A stretch of DNA of 64,000 nucleotides from Metabacillus litoralis (lineage in GTDB: Bacteria; Bacillota; Bacilli; Bacillales; Bacillaceae), in the NCBI RefSeq assembly GCF_003667825.1, contig NZ_CP033043.1:3156001-3220000 (forward strand), given 5' to 3'. A program made the position numbers and the translations under genes. The notes beneath the pieces are model-generated. The model did not search any database, had not been told where the DNA came from, and was given only the letters and a program-made list of their open reading frames with translations. Positions 31,079-39,181 of this stretch are shown here, piece by piece (the stretch's first letter is position 1; every line of letters starts with the position of its first letter).

Positions 31079-31098
31079 AATACAATGGAGGTTCAAAC

Positions 31099-32097
31099 AT
31101 GACAGCAACATCACGTAAATCTTGGTTATCATTATTTTTATTAAGCATGACTGTTCTTATTCTCGCAGCATGTGGTAATACCAATGAGGAAGCACCAGAA
31201 ACGACAGAAGGATCAAATGATGCTCCTGTTGAAGAAACATATACAGTGGAACATGCAATGGGTTCAACTGAAATTACGGGTACTCCTGAGAAGGTTGTTA
31301 TTTTAACAAATGAAGGAACAGAAGCATTATTATCTATGGGTGTTACACCAGTTGGTGCCGTACAATCTTGGTTAGGTGATCCTTGGTATGAACATATTAC
31401 TGATAAAATGACAGATGTTGAAGTTGTTGGAACGGAAAGTGAAGTAAATGTGGAAGCAATTGCTGCTCTTAAACCAGATTTAATTATCGGTAACAAACTT
31501 CGCCAAGAAAAAATCTATGAGCAATTAAAAGCTATTGCACCTACAGTTTTCTCTGAAACTTTAAAGGGTGAATGGCAGGATAACTACAAATTATATGCTA
31601 AAGCATTGAACCGTGAAGATGAGGGTCAAAAAGTTATTGATGATTTTGAAGCTCGTATTGCCGAAATAAAAGAAACAGCTGGTGATAAAGTAAACCAAGA
31701 AGTATCTGTTGTTCGATTTATGGCAGGTAAAACTAGAATTTACTATAAAGACTCTTTCTCAGGAGTGATCTTAGAGAAGTTAGGGTTTGCACGTCCTGCA
31801 GTACTAGAGGAAGTATTCTCTGATAATCCGGAAGATCTATTTGCTCGTGAAGTAGGTAAGGAAGTTATTCCAAAAATGGATGGAGACATTTTATTCTACT
31901 TTACATATGCACCACCTGGTGATACTGAAGCAACAAAAACAGAAGAAGAATGGACAAAAGATCCACTTTGGCAAAACCTTGAAGTTGTAAAAGCAGAAAA
32001 AGCTTACAAAGTTGATGATGCTATCTGGAATACAGCTGGTGGGGTTCTTGCAGCTAACCTGCTATTAGATGATATTGAAGCAAAGCTTGCTGAATAA
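31099..32097 (+). CDS. yfiY: Iron-siderophore-binding lipoprotein (YfiY-like)
   Basis: A 332-residue substrate-binding lipoprotein. Signal peptide with lipobox ILAAC, an Asn/Glu/Thr linker, then the periplasmic-binding-protein fold of the FhuD/FeuA class (EKVVILTNEGTEALLSMGVTPVG, LKPDLIIGNKL). TGGAGG supports the ATG at 31099; an upstream in-frame ATG lacks a ribosome site. It is divergent from the permease operon and shares its Fur control. Confidence 0.92.
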   Translation: MTATSRKSWLSLFLLSMTVLILAACGNTNEEAPETTEGSNDAPVEETYTVEHAMGSTEITGTPEKVVILTNEGTEALLSMGVTPVGAVQSWLGDPWYEHITDKMTDVEVVGTESEVNVEAIAALKPDLIIGNKLRQEKIYEQLKAIAPTVFSETLKGEWQDNYKLYAKALNREDEGQKVIDDFEARIAEIKETAGDKVNQEVSVVRFMAGKTRIYYKDSFSGVILEKLGFARPAVLEEVFSDNPEDLFAREVGKEVIPKMDGDILFYFTYAPPGDTEATKTEEEWTKDPLWQNLEVVKAEKAYKVDDAIWNTAGGVLAANLLLDDIEAKLAE

Positions 32098-32103
32098 TAA
32101 AGA

Positions 32104-32138
32104 GTGAAAGCGACTGACAATGTTAGTCGCTTTTTTTG
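32104..32138 (+). terminator. Terminator after the siderophore-binding protein gene
   Basis: AAAGCGACT and AGTCGCTTT form a stem around GACAATGTT and are followed by a long T-run. Confidence 0.88.
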
Positions 32139-32187
32139 TTTTTTCTAAAATGATTAGGGAAAAATAAAGGATATGACGTGAGAGAGG

Positions 32188-32922
32188 GTGAGGTACTTGC
32201 TTCAAGCAGCACTTTGGGGAGCGTTTGCTGGTTCACCTATTTTTTTCGGTGCATTAGTAGGTATCTTTACAAATCTCCCTAAAAAAATTACTGGATGGAT
32301 TATGTCATTTGGGACTGGTGTGTTAATTGGAGCTGCTGCTTTTGAATTGTTAACAGAAGCTGTTAATGAAGGGGGTTTACAATCTACATCTATTGGTTTT
32401 CTAGTCGGTGCATTGGTATTTACTTTATCTGAGGTTATTGTTTCCAAAAGAGGAGGAAGTGATCGAAAACGTTCAAAGAAGAGCAGTGAAAATCATTCTG
32501 GGATCACCATTTTCATTGGGACGATTATTGATGCGATTCCTGAATCTGTAATTATTGGTGTAAGCCTACTTGAGCAAGGAACAGTTAGTTACCTAATGGT
32601 TATCGCTGTCTTTATTAGCAATTTTCCTGAAGGATTATCAAGTACAGTTGGATTAAAAAAAGATGGTTATAGCAATAAGACAATTCTCACAATGTGGGTA
32701 ATTGTTGTTTTTCTATCTTCTGTTAGTGCATTAATAGGCTACGGGTTGCTACAGAATACATCAGCAAATATTATTTCATTTATATCAGCTTTTGCAGCAG
32801 GAGGGATTTTTGCGATGGTTGCATCCACTATGATGCCCGAGGCCTTTGAAGAAGGCGGAGCCATTGTGGGTTTAATTGCATCTCTAGGTTTATTGAGTTC
32901 TCTATTTCTATCTCATTTATAG
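32188..32922 (+). CDS. ZIP-family divalent metal transporter
   Basis: A ~241-244 residue membrane protein of the ZIP family with 7-8 spans, the metal-site segments GTIIDAIPESVIIG and SNFPEGLSSTVGL, and a charged loop (KRGGSDRKRSKKSSENH) between spans 3 and 4. Likely moves Zn, Fe or Mn; direction and metal cannot be told. Start is ambiguous: GTG at 32188 has a ribosome site directly abutting it, while TTG at 32197 is better spaced from GGTGA. Confidence 0.85.
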   Translation: MRYLLQAALWGAFAGSPIFFGALVGIFTNLPKKITGWIMSFGTGVLIGAAAFELLTEAVNEGGLQSTSIGFLVGALVFTLSEVIVSKRGGSDRKRSKKSSENHSGITIFIGTIIDAIPESVIIGVSLLEQGTVSYLMVIAVFISNFPEGLSSTVGLKKDGYSNKTILTMWVIVVFLSSVSALIGYGLLQNTSANIISFISAFAAGGIFAMVASTMMPEAFEEGGAIVGLIASLGLLSSLFLSHL

Positions 32923-33060
32923 CTAAAAAATAAGAAAAAAACACTAATCAAAAGTGTAACGGGTTCTGTTTTGAAGTACAAAATACAAATTAACATTGCT
33001 TTTCGTATAGTCATTCGCACTGTGATTAAAAAGCATTTTTCAAGTAAATAAAGCAAAGAA

Positions 33061-33097
33061 AAATGCTTGGAAACATTAATGCTCCAAGCATTTTTTA
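33061..33097 (+). terminator. Terminator-like hairpin inside the insertion
   Basis: AATGCTTGGA and TCCAAGCATT pair perfectly around a 10-base loop and are followed by TTTTT on the plus strand. It may now end transcription of the ZIP transporter gene. Confidence 0.75.
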
Positions 33098-33162
33098 TAC
33101 CAAGATAAGTACCCGTTTAAGCAAATTTCCAACTCTTCAAGAATCGCATGGAAATAAGCTAC

Positions 33163-33353
33163 TAATAAGCGGAGAAATTCCCCTTATTGAGGAAATAACA
33201 TGAAAAATAGATCAAATAGACGGAAAGATTCCTCCTATTTAATCGAAAAAGACGAAAATGGACCATTTTACATTGCTTAACCGGAGAAATTCCGCTTATA
33301 TCTCCAAACTGATTTCCATTCTTCATTCTAACCGGAAAAACTCCGCTTATTTA
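33163..33353. repeat. Four spaced copies of an imperfect palindrome (CGGAGAAATTCCGCTTA type)
   Basis: Copies near 33164-33188, 33214-33240, 33275-33300 and 33329-33353 share the pattern AANCGGANAAATTCCNCTTA and recur every 50-61 bases. Each is a partial inverted repeat (AAGCGGA with TCCGCTT). Spacers between copies are not conserved. Confidence 0.65.
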
Positions 33354-33422
33354 TAAACTATTGGTTACTCAATTAAGGATAATCTGCTTTATTTATCCGC
33401 CTCTCAGACCATCATCCCCCCC

Positions 33423-33507
33423 TGGTAGTTAAAATCATTTTTAGCACACCATTTGGAATAGCAATGAGCTTACGAATTTTATGCTGACAAATACTTATGT
33501 CACCATG
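33423..33507 (-). pseudogene. Possible transposase C-terminal remnant
   Basis: A short minus-strand open stretch reads ...SICQHKIRKLIAIPNGVLKM..., resembling the end of transposases in which an RKL-I-A-xx-G-LK motif follows the catalytic core. It has no start or ribosome site, is only about 28 codons, and lies inside the TIR-bounded insertion. The assignment rests on pattern resemblance alone. Confidence 0.3.
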
Positions 33508-33574
33508 TTAAAAATGGTTCGGAATTCTGGGCCTAGTTCCCTTCCATTTAATTAAACCCCATATATATCAATAA

Positions 33575-33617
33575 AAATAAGCAGTCTTATTCAGTAGCGA
33601 ATAGGACTGCTTATTAG
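33575..33617 (-). terminator. Terminator of the ktrAB operon
   Basis: ATAAGCAGTCTTATTC and GAATAGGACTGCTTAT pair with one bulge around AGTAGC, followed on the minus strand by TTTTTATT. It is within the right part of the inserted element, so the ktr transcript appears to end in element-derived DNA. Confidence 0.8.
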
Positions 33618-33681
33618 TTTGCTAATTTAGTTTTTGTATTCGGAAACCGAACCCGTTATCAAAAGTGACTAGTGGTTTTAA

Positions 33682-35001
33682 TCATCCCGTTAAGATATCT
33701 TCCTGTGGATAACGGATTTTTTCTTTGGAAGGACTCGCGAGCGAGAACATTAACGTTAGCGGACCAATTTTCCCTAAAAACATAATAAAAATGATAATTT
33801 GTTTACCGGCAAACGTTAGCATGCCGGTTAATCCAGTTGAGAGACCGACTGTTCCAAAAGCTGAGACAACCTCAAACATAATATCCAGAAACGACGCTTC
33901 TTTCTCCGTGATATTTAATAGAAGAATTCCTAAAATGACAAAAACAATACTAATCATTGTGATAGCTAGTGCTTTTAAAATAAACGATGAATGGATTGTT
34001 CGTTTGGAGACAACTATATCATTTTTTCCTCTAAGAAATGTAACCGTTGCAAGTCCAATAACTAATGCAGTTGTTAGTTTGATTCCACCACCTGTGGAAC
34101 CACTTCCTGCTCCGATAAACATTAAAATAATAATAAAAAAGATTGTTGTTTCATCTAAACCACCCATATCTATCGTGTTAAACCCAGCTGTTCGTGGTGA
34201 AACCGCCTGAAAATACGAAGCCCAAAGCTTATTACCTAGAGATAAATTACCTAGTGTTTGAGGGTTGCTGTATTCTACACAAAAGATAAAAAACATTGCA
34301 ACAATGTTTAAGACCAATGTCCCTGTTAGCATTAATTTCGTATGTAGCGATAATTTTCTGTACGATCTTTTCTTCCATACATCAACGAGAACAGTAAAAC
34401 CTATACCCCCGATAATAAATAGGAACGAAATAACAATATTTATGATTGGATCTCCAACATACTGAATTAAATTATCAGACCATAAAGCAAATCCGGCATT
34501 GTTAAAAGCTGATATAGCGTGAAAGAAGCTATAAAAAAGTCCTTTTGATAAACCATATTGCGGCACCCATCGTATTGCTAGAAACAACATGGCAATCATC
34601 TCAATAGTAATAGAAAAAATGAATAAGTACTTAACTAGCTTTATAATGCCACCTACTGAGGTTTGATTCAACGCATGCTGCATTAACAATCTTTCTTTTA
34701 GCCCTATTTTCTTTCCCAGCATGATAAAGATCAGCACAGCAAACGACATAATCCCAAGTCCGCCAACTTGTATTAAAAGAGCAATAATCAATTGACCAAA
34801 TGTTGTAAAGGTTGTGCCTGGGTCAACCGTTGCTAATCCCGTCACTGTCATGGCCGACGTTGCAATAAACAAAGCATCAATCCATTTAATATGGTCATGT
34901 GTTGAAAATGGTAATTTTAATAGTACTGTTCCAACCGTTATTGACACCACAAACACAACTATTAACAGCTGAGATGGATTTAGTTTAATAAATTTTTTCA
35001 T
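33682..35001 (-). CDS. ktrB: Potassium uptake protein KtrB (TrkH family)
   Basis: A 439-residue K+ channel-like subunit with four M1-P-M2 repeats: the filter glycines are in TAMTVTGLATVD, FNNAGFALWSD, SPRTAGFNTID and FGTVGLSTGLT, and the gating-loop GAGSGSTGGGIK is in the third repeat. It works with KtrA; the two genes are separated by two bases. Control by a c-di-AMP riboswitch upstream identifies the pair as KtrAB rather than KtrCD. Confidence 0.94.
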   Translation of the reverse strand: MKKFIKLNPSQLLIVVFVVSITVGTVLLKLPFSTHDHIKWIDALFIATSAMTVTGLATVDPGTTFTTFGQLIIALLIQVGGLGIMSFAVLIFIMLGKKIGLKERLLMQHALNQTSVGGIIKLVKYLFIFSITIEMIAMLFLAIRWVPQYGLSKGLFYSFFHAISAFNNAGFALWSDNLIQYVGDPIINIVISFLFIIGGIGFTVLVDVWKKRSYRKLSLHTKLMLTGTLVLNIVAMFFIFCVEYSNPQTLGNLSLGNKLWASYFQAVSPRTAGFNTIDMGGLDETTIFFIIILMFIGAGSGSTGGGIKLTTALVIGLATVTFLRGKNDIVVSKRTIHSSFILKALAITMISIVFVILGILLLNITEKEASFLDIMFEVVSAFGTVGLSTGLTGMLTFAGKQIIIFIMFLGKIGPLTLMFSLASPSKEKIRYPQEDILTG

Positions 35002-35003
35002 GT

Positions 35004-35663
35004 TTACATCCCATACTCTTCGAAATCAACAATATCTTTATTTTTACCGATGATCAACAAAACATCTCCCAGCGTAATTTTCTCCTCAGCACCAGGTGAG
35101 ACAAAAATTTCTTCCCCTCGTTGAATGCCGACAATATTACATCCATACTTTGAACGGATATCTAAATCTAAAAGTGTTTTATTACACAATTTTTTTGTAG
35201 CTACGACCTCAACCATACTGTACTCTCTTGATAATTCAATATAATCGATCATTTTTTCAGAAATAATATGATGGGCAATTCGTTTGGCCATATCTCTTTC
35301 AGGATGTATAACACGATTTACGCCAATTTTATCTAATACCTTTTGGTGGTAATCATTCTGCGCTTTTGCCCACACCTGCGGAATTCCTAATTCCTTTAAA
35401 ATTAATGAAGTCAGAATACTTGCTTCAATATCATCACCAAATGATACAAATGCGTGATCCACATTTCGTACGCCTAACTGCTTTAGAATTGTTTCATCTA
35501 TTGCGTTAGCTTTTACGGCATGCGTTGCATAGGCTGCGTATTGCTGAACCTTTTCTTCACTTTTATCAATTGCAAGCACTTCAATCCCAAGCTCGTGAAA
35601 CTCTTTCACAAGGCTTCCACCAAAACGTCCTAAACCAAATACAGCGAACTGCTTTCTCACCAT
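35004..35663 (-). CDS. ktrA: Potassium uptake regulatory subunit KtrA
   Basis: A ~219-residue cytoplasmic gating ring subunit: N-terminal RCK_N Rossmann domain with GLGRFGGSL (ATP/ADP binding) and FVSFGDDIEAS, then an RCK_C domain that binds c-di-AMP in KtrA homologues. AAGGA precedes the ATG at 35663, favoured over an upstream in-frame start. First gene after the ydaO-type riboswitch. Confidence 0.94.
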   Translation of the reverse strand: MVRKQFAVFGLGRFGGSLVKEFHELGIEVLAIDKSEEKVQQYAAYATHAVKANAIDETILKQLGVRNVDHAFVSFGDDIEASILTSLILKELGIPQVWAKAQNDYHQKVLDKIGVNRVIHPERDMAKRIAHHIISEKMIDYIELSREYSMVEVVATKKLCNKTLLDLDIRSKYGCNIVGIQRGEEIFVSPGAEEKITLGDVLLIIGKNKDIVDFEEYGM

Positions 35664-35750
35664 AATTCCTTCTTTCAATATAAAAGTATAAAAGCTATTT
35701 TAGCTACCTTTATCGTTCAGTTAAGCTTGTAGCTGTCCATATTTTTGCAC

Positions 35751-35785
35751 AAAAAAGACACAAAGGTACTGAACCCCTGTGTCTG
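35751..35785 (-). terminator. Attenuation terminator of the c-di-AMP leader
   Basis: AGACACAGG pairs with CCTTTGTGTCT (small bulge) and a run of six T follows on the minus strand, between the aptamer and ktrA. Ligand binding should favour termination. Confidence 0.85.
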
Positions 35786-35812
35786 TATTTAGGCACATGT
35801 TCATCCCTTCAA

Positions 35813-35942
35813 CGCTGACGAGGTTAGCTGTCGGATTCGGGCAAAAGAGAATAGCCCTACAAACGCGAAAAACGTTTGATTCACCCCAAGTCATGTCTGA
35901 CATCTTTCATGGGTCCCCCGCTCCTACTTATAGGATTAAGCG
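35813..35942 (-). promoter_or_regulatory. c-di-AMP riboswitch (ydaO-yuaA)
   Basis: Minus-strand landmarks: CGCTTAATCC, GAGCGGGGGACCC, TTGGGGTGAATC, GTAGGGCTATTCTC, GCCCGAATCCGACAGCTAACCTCG, with 5' CGCT pairing 3' AGCG. This order is diagnostic of the ydaO class, which senses cyclic di-AMP and turns off K+ uptake genes in Bacillus. Confidence 0.95.
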
Positions 35943-36165
35943 ATTATTAATACTCTATTCGGTTTTTATGTTATTTCTATAAAAACTAGCATAAGCAAAA
36001 ACTTAACGATTATGAATGTTATCTTACTCCTCTAAGTATTTGATCGTAAAGTATTAATTTTTGCTTAAAAAGACGAAATTGGAATAAAAAAACCCATTTA
36101 ACCGCTTACACATCATTTTTACTTAGTCGCGCTTTTTATTTCGCATTTCTACATCCACCTATCAA

Positions 36166-36200
36166 AATAAAAAAGAGACAATCCAAAATGGTTGTCTCCT
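36166..36200 (-). terminator. Terminator after tatA
   Basis: GAGACAACC... and ...TTGTCTC form a 7-bp core stem followed by TTTTTTATT on the minus strand, directly after the tatA stop. Confidence 0.8.
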
Positions 36201-36205
36201 TTTGC

Positions 36206-36382
36206 TTATTCTTTATTGTTTTTAACCGAAGAGTCGTCATCATCGATTAGACCCTTTGTTGCATTTTTAAATTCTCTTAATGTTTTACCAGCAGCTTTAC
36301 CAAGTGCAGGTAATTTGTTTGGTCCAAATAATAATAGTGCGACAAAGATAATGAGAAAAATTTCTCCAAAGCCTAAGTTCAT
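36206..36382 (-). CDS. tatA: Twin-arginine translocase subunit TatA
   Basis: A 58-residue protein: MNLGFGEIFLIIFVALLLFG gives the single membrane helix, then the FGPNKLPALGKAAGKTLREF hinge and amphipathic helix diagnostic of TatA, then an acidic tail (DDDDSS). TatA forms the pore for folded Tat substrates. No tatC is adjacent, as with the orphan tatAc of B. subtilis. The upstream ribosome site is weak (AAGAAGTG). Confidence 0.92.
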   Translation of the reverse strand: MNLGFGEIFLIIFVALLLFGPNKLPALGKAAGKTLREFKNATKGLIDDDDSSVKNNKE

Positions 36383-36462
36383 TATCGAACACTTCTTTCT
36401 AAAAGAATGATAGAAACTTCTACTAAATTATAATGGAATGCTTGGGAGAAAGCAAAATAGAT

Positions 36463-37647
36463 TTAAGATGTTTTTCTCACTTGCACATAGAAAAATACTG
36501 ATAAAAACAAAGCTAAAAATAACGAAGTGGGAACAAGAAGGAGCAGATGCTTATTTCCACTTTCTTTCTTTTTCACTTCTTCTGGTACTACAACTTCACT
36601 ATCCATTTTTTTATTGGTTTCTACGCTTTTTATTTTTGTAAGCGGAATCTTTTTAATAGATCTGCCGTTGTCTCCGTTCATTTCAAGTTCACCGGTCGAA
36701 ATGACTTCTTTCGTAATAGTTTCTCCTAAACGCTTTGTAACGTACTCATCTTGATTAAGCATATATGTGTTATTTAAGTGATCAGTAAATTGTTCATTTT
36801 TCATAACCTTTTCAGTTTCAAAATTCTGAAACCCATAATCGAGCAATGTTTTTGTATCTTCATATGCCTGATTATCTGACATAGCATTTAATGTAACAGC
36901 TATTAAACTAATCTTTTCACGGGATGCCGTTGTGACCAGGGTAAATCCTGATTCCTGCACAAACCCATTTTTACCACCAGAAATACCTTCATACTCTTTA
37001 TCTCGAACCATTTCATGATGATTAACAATGGTTGTATCCCAAGTTTGACCGTCCCAAGCTAACTCACTAGTTTGAAAAATTCCCATAAATGTTTCATTTT
37101 TCATGGCATATTGAGTGATTTTTGCCATATCCTCAGCAGTTGTCATGTGTTCTGGATCATAAAGTCCATGAGGATTTTTAAATGTTGTGTGCTGTACGCC
37201 AATTTCCTCTTTTAAATAGGAATTAAAATCAGGAATAAACTCATCAATCGATCCACTTAAATGTTCAGCTATTGCTACACCTGCATCATTTCCAGAATTA
37301 ATAACCAGACCTTGAATTAATTTCATTAAAGGAACCTGTTCACCAACCTCTAGGTATACACGTGTACCATCCACATTTCTAGCATTCTCACTAACTGTTA
37401 CCATATCTTCTAAATGACCTTTTTCAATTGCATAGATCGCTGTTGCAATTTTCGTAATGCTGGCAGGCGCCATTTGTACCTGACTATTTTTTTCATATAG
37501 TGTTTGACCTGACTGGGCATCTAGTAGAATGACTGATTCGCTATAAAGTGGTAAATCTTGAATCTCTATGGCATGAATACTATTTGGTATAAAGATTGTC
37601 CATACTAACAGAATGAAAAAAACATGTTTTATTTTGTTTTTTATCAT
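36463..37647 (-). CDS. D-alanyl-D-alanine carboxypeptidase (DacF-like PBP) with variant KNG box
   Basis: A ~394-residue penicillin-binding protein of the S11 family: signal peptide, SxxK as SITK (Ser63, Lys66), SxN as SGN in GLVINSGNDAGVAIAE, and a C-terminal domain followed by a membrane anchor (HLLLLVPTSLFLALFLSVFF). The third box, normally KTG in GGKTGYT, reads KNG in GGKNGFVQESG. TAGGAG supports the ATG at 37647. It should trim pentapeptides; the KNG change may alter activity or beta-lactam binding. Confidence 0.9.
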   Translation of the reverse strand: MIKNKIKHVFFILLVWTIFIPNSIHAIEIQDLPLYSESVILLDAQSGQTLYEKNSQVQMAPASITKIATAIYAIEKGHLEDMVTVSENARNVDGTRVYLEVGEQVPLMKLIQGLVINSGNDAGVAIAEHLSGSIDEFIPDFNSYLKEEIGVQHTTFKNPHGLYDPEHMTTAEDMAKITQYAMKNETFMGIFQTSELAWDGQTWDTTIVNHHEMVRDKEYEGISGGKNGFVQESGFTLVTTASREKISLIAVTLNAMSDNQAYEDTKTLLDYGFQNFETEKVMKNEQFTDHLNNTYMLNQDEYVTKRLGETITKEVISTGELEMNGDNGRSIKKIPLTKIKSVETNKKMDSEVVVPEEVKKKESGNKHLLLLVPTSLFLALFLSVFFYVQVRKTS

Positions 37648-37744
37648 GTTGTTACTCCTATCAAATTTAGTTCTATTCCATATTAGCATAACAAGACAAA
37701 GATTAAGAGAGCAATGTAAGGTTTTAGTAATCGATTCTTTATTA

Positions 37745-37773
37745 TTGACTCTTTTAAAAAGACAGTATATACT
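37745..37773 (+). promoter_or_regulatory. Promoter of the TetR-SMR operon
   Basis: TTGACT and TATACT with a 17-base spacer, about 30 bases before the tetR-type gene. The regulator probably acts on this promoter, but no clear palindrome was fixed. Confidence 0.65.
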
Positions 37774-37804
37774 TCAAAACTGACGAACGTAAGGAAGGTT
37801 GATT

Positions 37805-38374
37805 ATGATGTCAGCAATTGAAATAAAACAGTCTGGTATTCAACAATTTGCTCAGCATGGTTATGATGGTACCTCACTATCATTAATTGCAAATGACGTT
37901 GGAATAAAAAAACAATCCATTTATTCTCATTTCGCAAACAAAGATGAATTATTTCTGACCATCTTAGATGAGGTTATTGAAGATGAGAAAAACTATATTC
38001 GCAACTACTTTTTAGAAAATGAAAAACTTGAATTAAGATCGAAACTTTATCATTTTTTGATAAATAGTTGTCAGAGGTATGAAAGAGAAGCTTCTATGAA
38101 ATTTTTATTAAGAAACGGTTTTTTACCTCCTTCCCATTTACATGGGAAAGTGATGGAAATCCTTTATACCTATTATGATGAAGTTGAATTGATCGTTTTG
38201 AATCATTTACAAAGCCATCAGCCCGAATTAGTTTTTCCAATTAAAGAGGTGGCTGTTTCATATATCGGCCTATTTGATTCTTTGTTAGTCGAACTTCTAT
38301 ATGGTGGATTCGAACGTTTCCAGCGACGATTAAATGCTTGTTGGAATATTTACTGGAAAGGTATATCCAGCTAG
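37805..38374 (+). CDS. TetR/AcrR-family regulator of the SMR efflux pair
   Basis: A 189-residue regulator with an N-terminal helix-turn-helix (GIQQFAQHGYDGTSLSLIANDVGIKKQSIYSHF shows the TetR pattern; K-Q-S-I-Y-S-H-F is the recognition helix) and a ligand domain. AAGGAAGG supports the ATG at 37805. It is first in a three-gene operon with two SMR genes 15 bases downstream, similar in layout to yvdT-yvdS-yvdR of B. subtilis, suggesting it represses this operon until an exported compound binds it. Confidence 0.88.
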   Translation: MMSAIEIKQSGIQQFAQHGYDGTSLSLIANDVGIKKQSIYSHFANKDELFLTILDEVIEDEKNYIRNYFLENEKLELRSKLYHFLINSCQRYEREASMKFLLRNGFLPPSHLHGKVMEILYTYYDEVELIVLNHLQSHQPELVFPIKEVAVSYIGLFDSLLVELLYGGFERFQRRLNACWNIYWKGISS

Positions 38375-38389
38375 AGGAGGATAAGACAT

Positions 38390-38737
38390 ATGAGTAAAAA
38401 TTGGTTTCTTGTTTATTTTGCTGTTATTTTTGAAGTTAGTTGGGTAACCGGGTTAAAACATGCAAACAATACCCTAGCATGGATCATGACTGTCATATCA
38501 ATTCTTATTAGTTTTTATCTATTGATTCAAGCAACGAAGCGATTGCCGATTAGCACCGTTTATGCGGTTTTCACGGGATTAGGAGCTACTGGAACTGTTA
38601 TTATAGAACTTCTGTTTTTTAGTCATGAAATAAACTGGGTTAAAGTCGGACTTTGCGCAATCTTAATTGCTGGGGTTGTTGGCCTTAAAATGGTTACGGA
38701 CGATCACCAAACTCCTTCTTCGAAAGGAGAGGTTTAA
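38390..38737 (+). CDS. Small multidrug resistance (SMR) subunit, YvdS/YkkC-like
   Basis: A 115-residue, four-span SMR protein with the essential membrane Glu (Glu15 in FEVSWVTGLKHA) and the GTVIIELLFF and VYAVFTGLGATG segments. It forms a heterodimer with the next gene: the two overlap at TAATG. The family exports small cations such as guanidinium, or cationic drugs; no guanidine riboswitch is seen here, so the substrate is open. Confidence 0.9.
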   Translation: MSKNWFLVYFAVIFEVSWVTGLKHANNTLAWIMTVISILISFYLLIQATKRLPISTVYAVFTGLGATGTVIIELLFFSHEINWVKVGLCAILIAGVVGLKMVTDDHQTPSSKGEV

Positions 38738-39057
38738 TGATGGAATGGTTTTTCCTTATTTTGGCAGGTCTTTGTGAGGTTGCTGGTGTTGCGGCGATTT
38801 CCCGATTTAATAATCATAAAAATTTACTTAATGCTCTTTTTCTAGCTTTAGGCTTTGGAACTAGCTTTTTGTTTCTGACCATAGCTATGCAAACTATTTC
38901 AATGGGAACAGCTTATGCTGTTTGGACAGGGATTGGAACAGTAGGCAGTACATTATTCGGTATCTTCTTTTTAGGGGAGCCTGCTGGCTGGAAAAGATTA
39001 TTATTTATCTCAATGATCATTTCAGCCACAATTGGTCTGAAATTTATACCGTCATAG
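38737..39057 (+). CDS. Small multidrug resistance (SMR) subunit, YvdR/YkkD-like
   Basis: A 106-residue, four-span SMR protein, partner of the preceding gene, with Glu14 in LCEVAGV, and GTAYAVWTGIGTVGS. AAAGGAGAGG precedes a double ATG; the first overlaps the upstream stop. It is followed by a small hairpin at 39074-39093. Confidence 0.9.
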   Translation: MMEWFFLILAGLCEVAGVAAISRFNNHKNLLNALFLALGFGTSFLFLTIAMQTISMGTAYAVWTGIGTVGSTLFGIFFLGEPAGWKRLLFISMIISATIGLKFIPS

Positions 39058-39150
39058 TCATAGTCTATTGGAAAAACTTGGCTTATCGCCAAGTCCTAAT
39101 GGTGAAAGCCTTAGTTTTCCTTATCCTATTATCCATAAAGTTATATAAAA

Positions 39151-39176
39151 TTGGCAGTGCATCAGATGCACTGCCT
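39151..39176 (-). terminator. Terminator after the DUF2935 gene
   Basis: GGCAGTGCAT and ATGCACTGCC pair perfectly around a 3-base loop and lie directly after the DUF2935 stop; the T-run on the minus strand is short and offset. It may also end the convergent SMR operon. Confidence 0.75.
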
Positions 39177-39181
39177 TACCT

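Larger units (their letters stand above)
32957..33658. mobile_element. Degenerate transposon-like insertion (702 bp) with inverted ends and 9-bp target duplication
   Basis: The ends are imperfect inverted repeats: TAACGGGTTCTGTTTTGAAG at the left and, reverse-complemented, TAACGGGTTCGGTTTCCGAA at the right, continuing into TACAAAA on both. TCAAAAGTG lies immediately outside both ends (32948-32956 and 33659-33667), a perfect 9-bp direct repeat as left by transposition. Inside are a small transposase-like remnant, four palindromic repeats and two hairpin terminators. No complete transposase frame exists. The family could not be named by eye. Confidence 0.72.

Noticed and set aside
33163..33353. 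CRISPR array
   Set aside because: Repeats are imperfect, copies number only four and spacers differ in length without a cas gene; they fit hairpin repeats in a transposon-like element.
36000..36160. Gene between the c-di-AMP leader and tatA
   Set aside because: No frame with a start and ribosome site; the stretch is A+T-rich and probably holds the ktrA promoter, though no clear hexamers were fixed.
38390..39057. Guanidine riboswitch-controlled YkkCD pair
   Set aside because: The upstream region holds a TetR-type gene and a plain promoter; no guanidine-I aptamer landmarks were seen.
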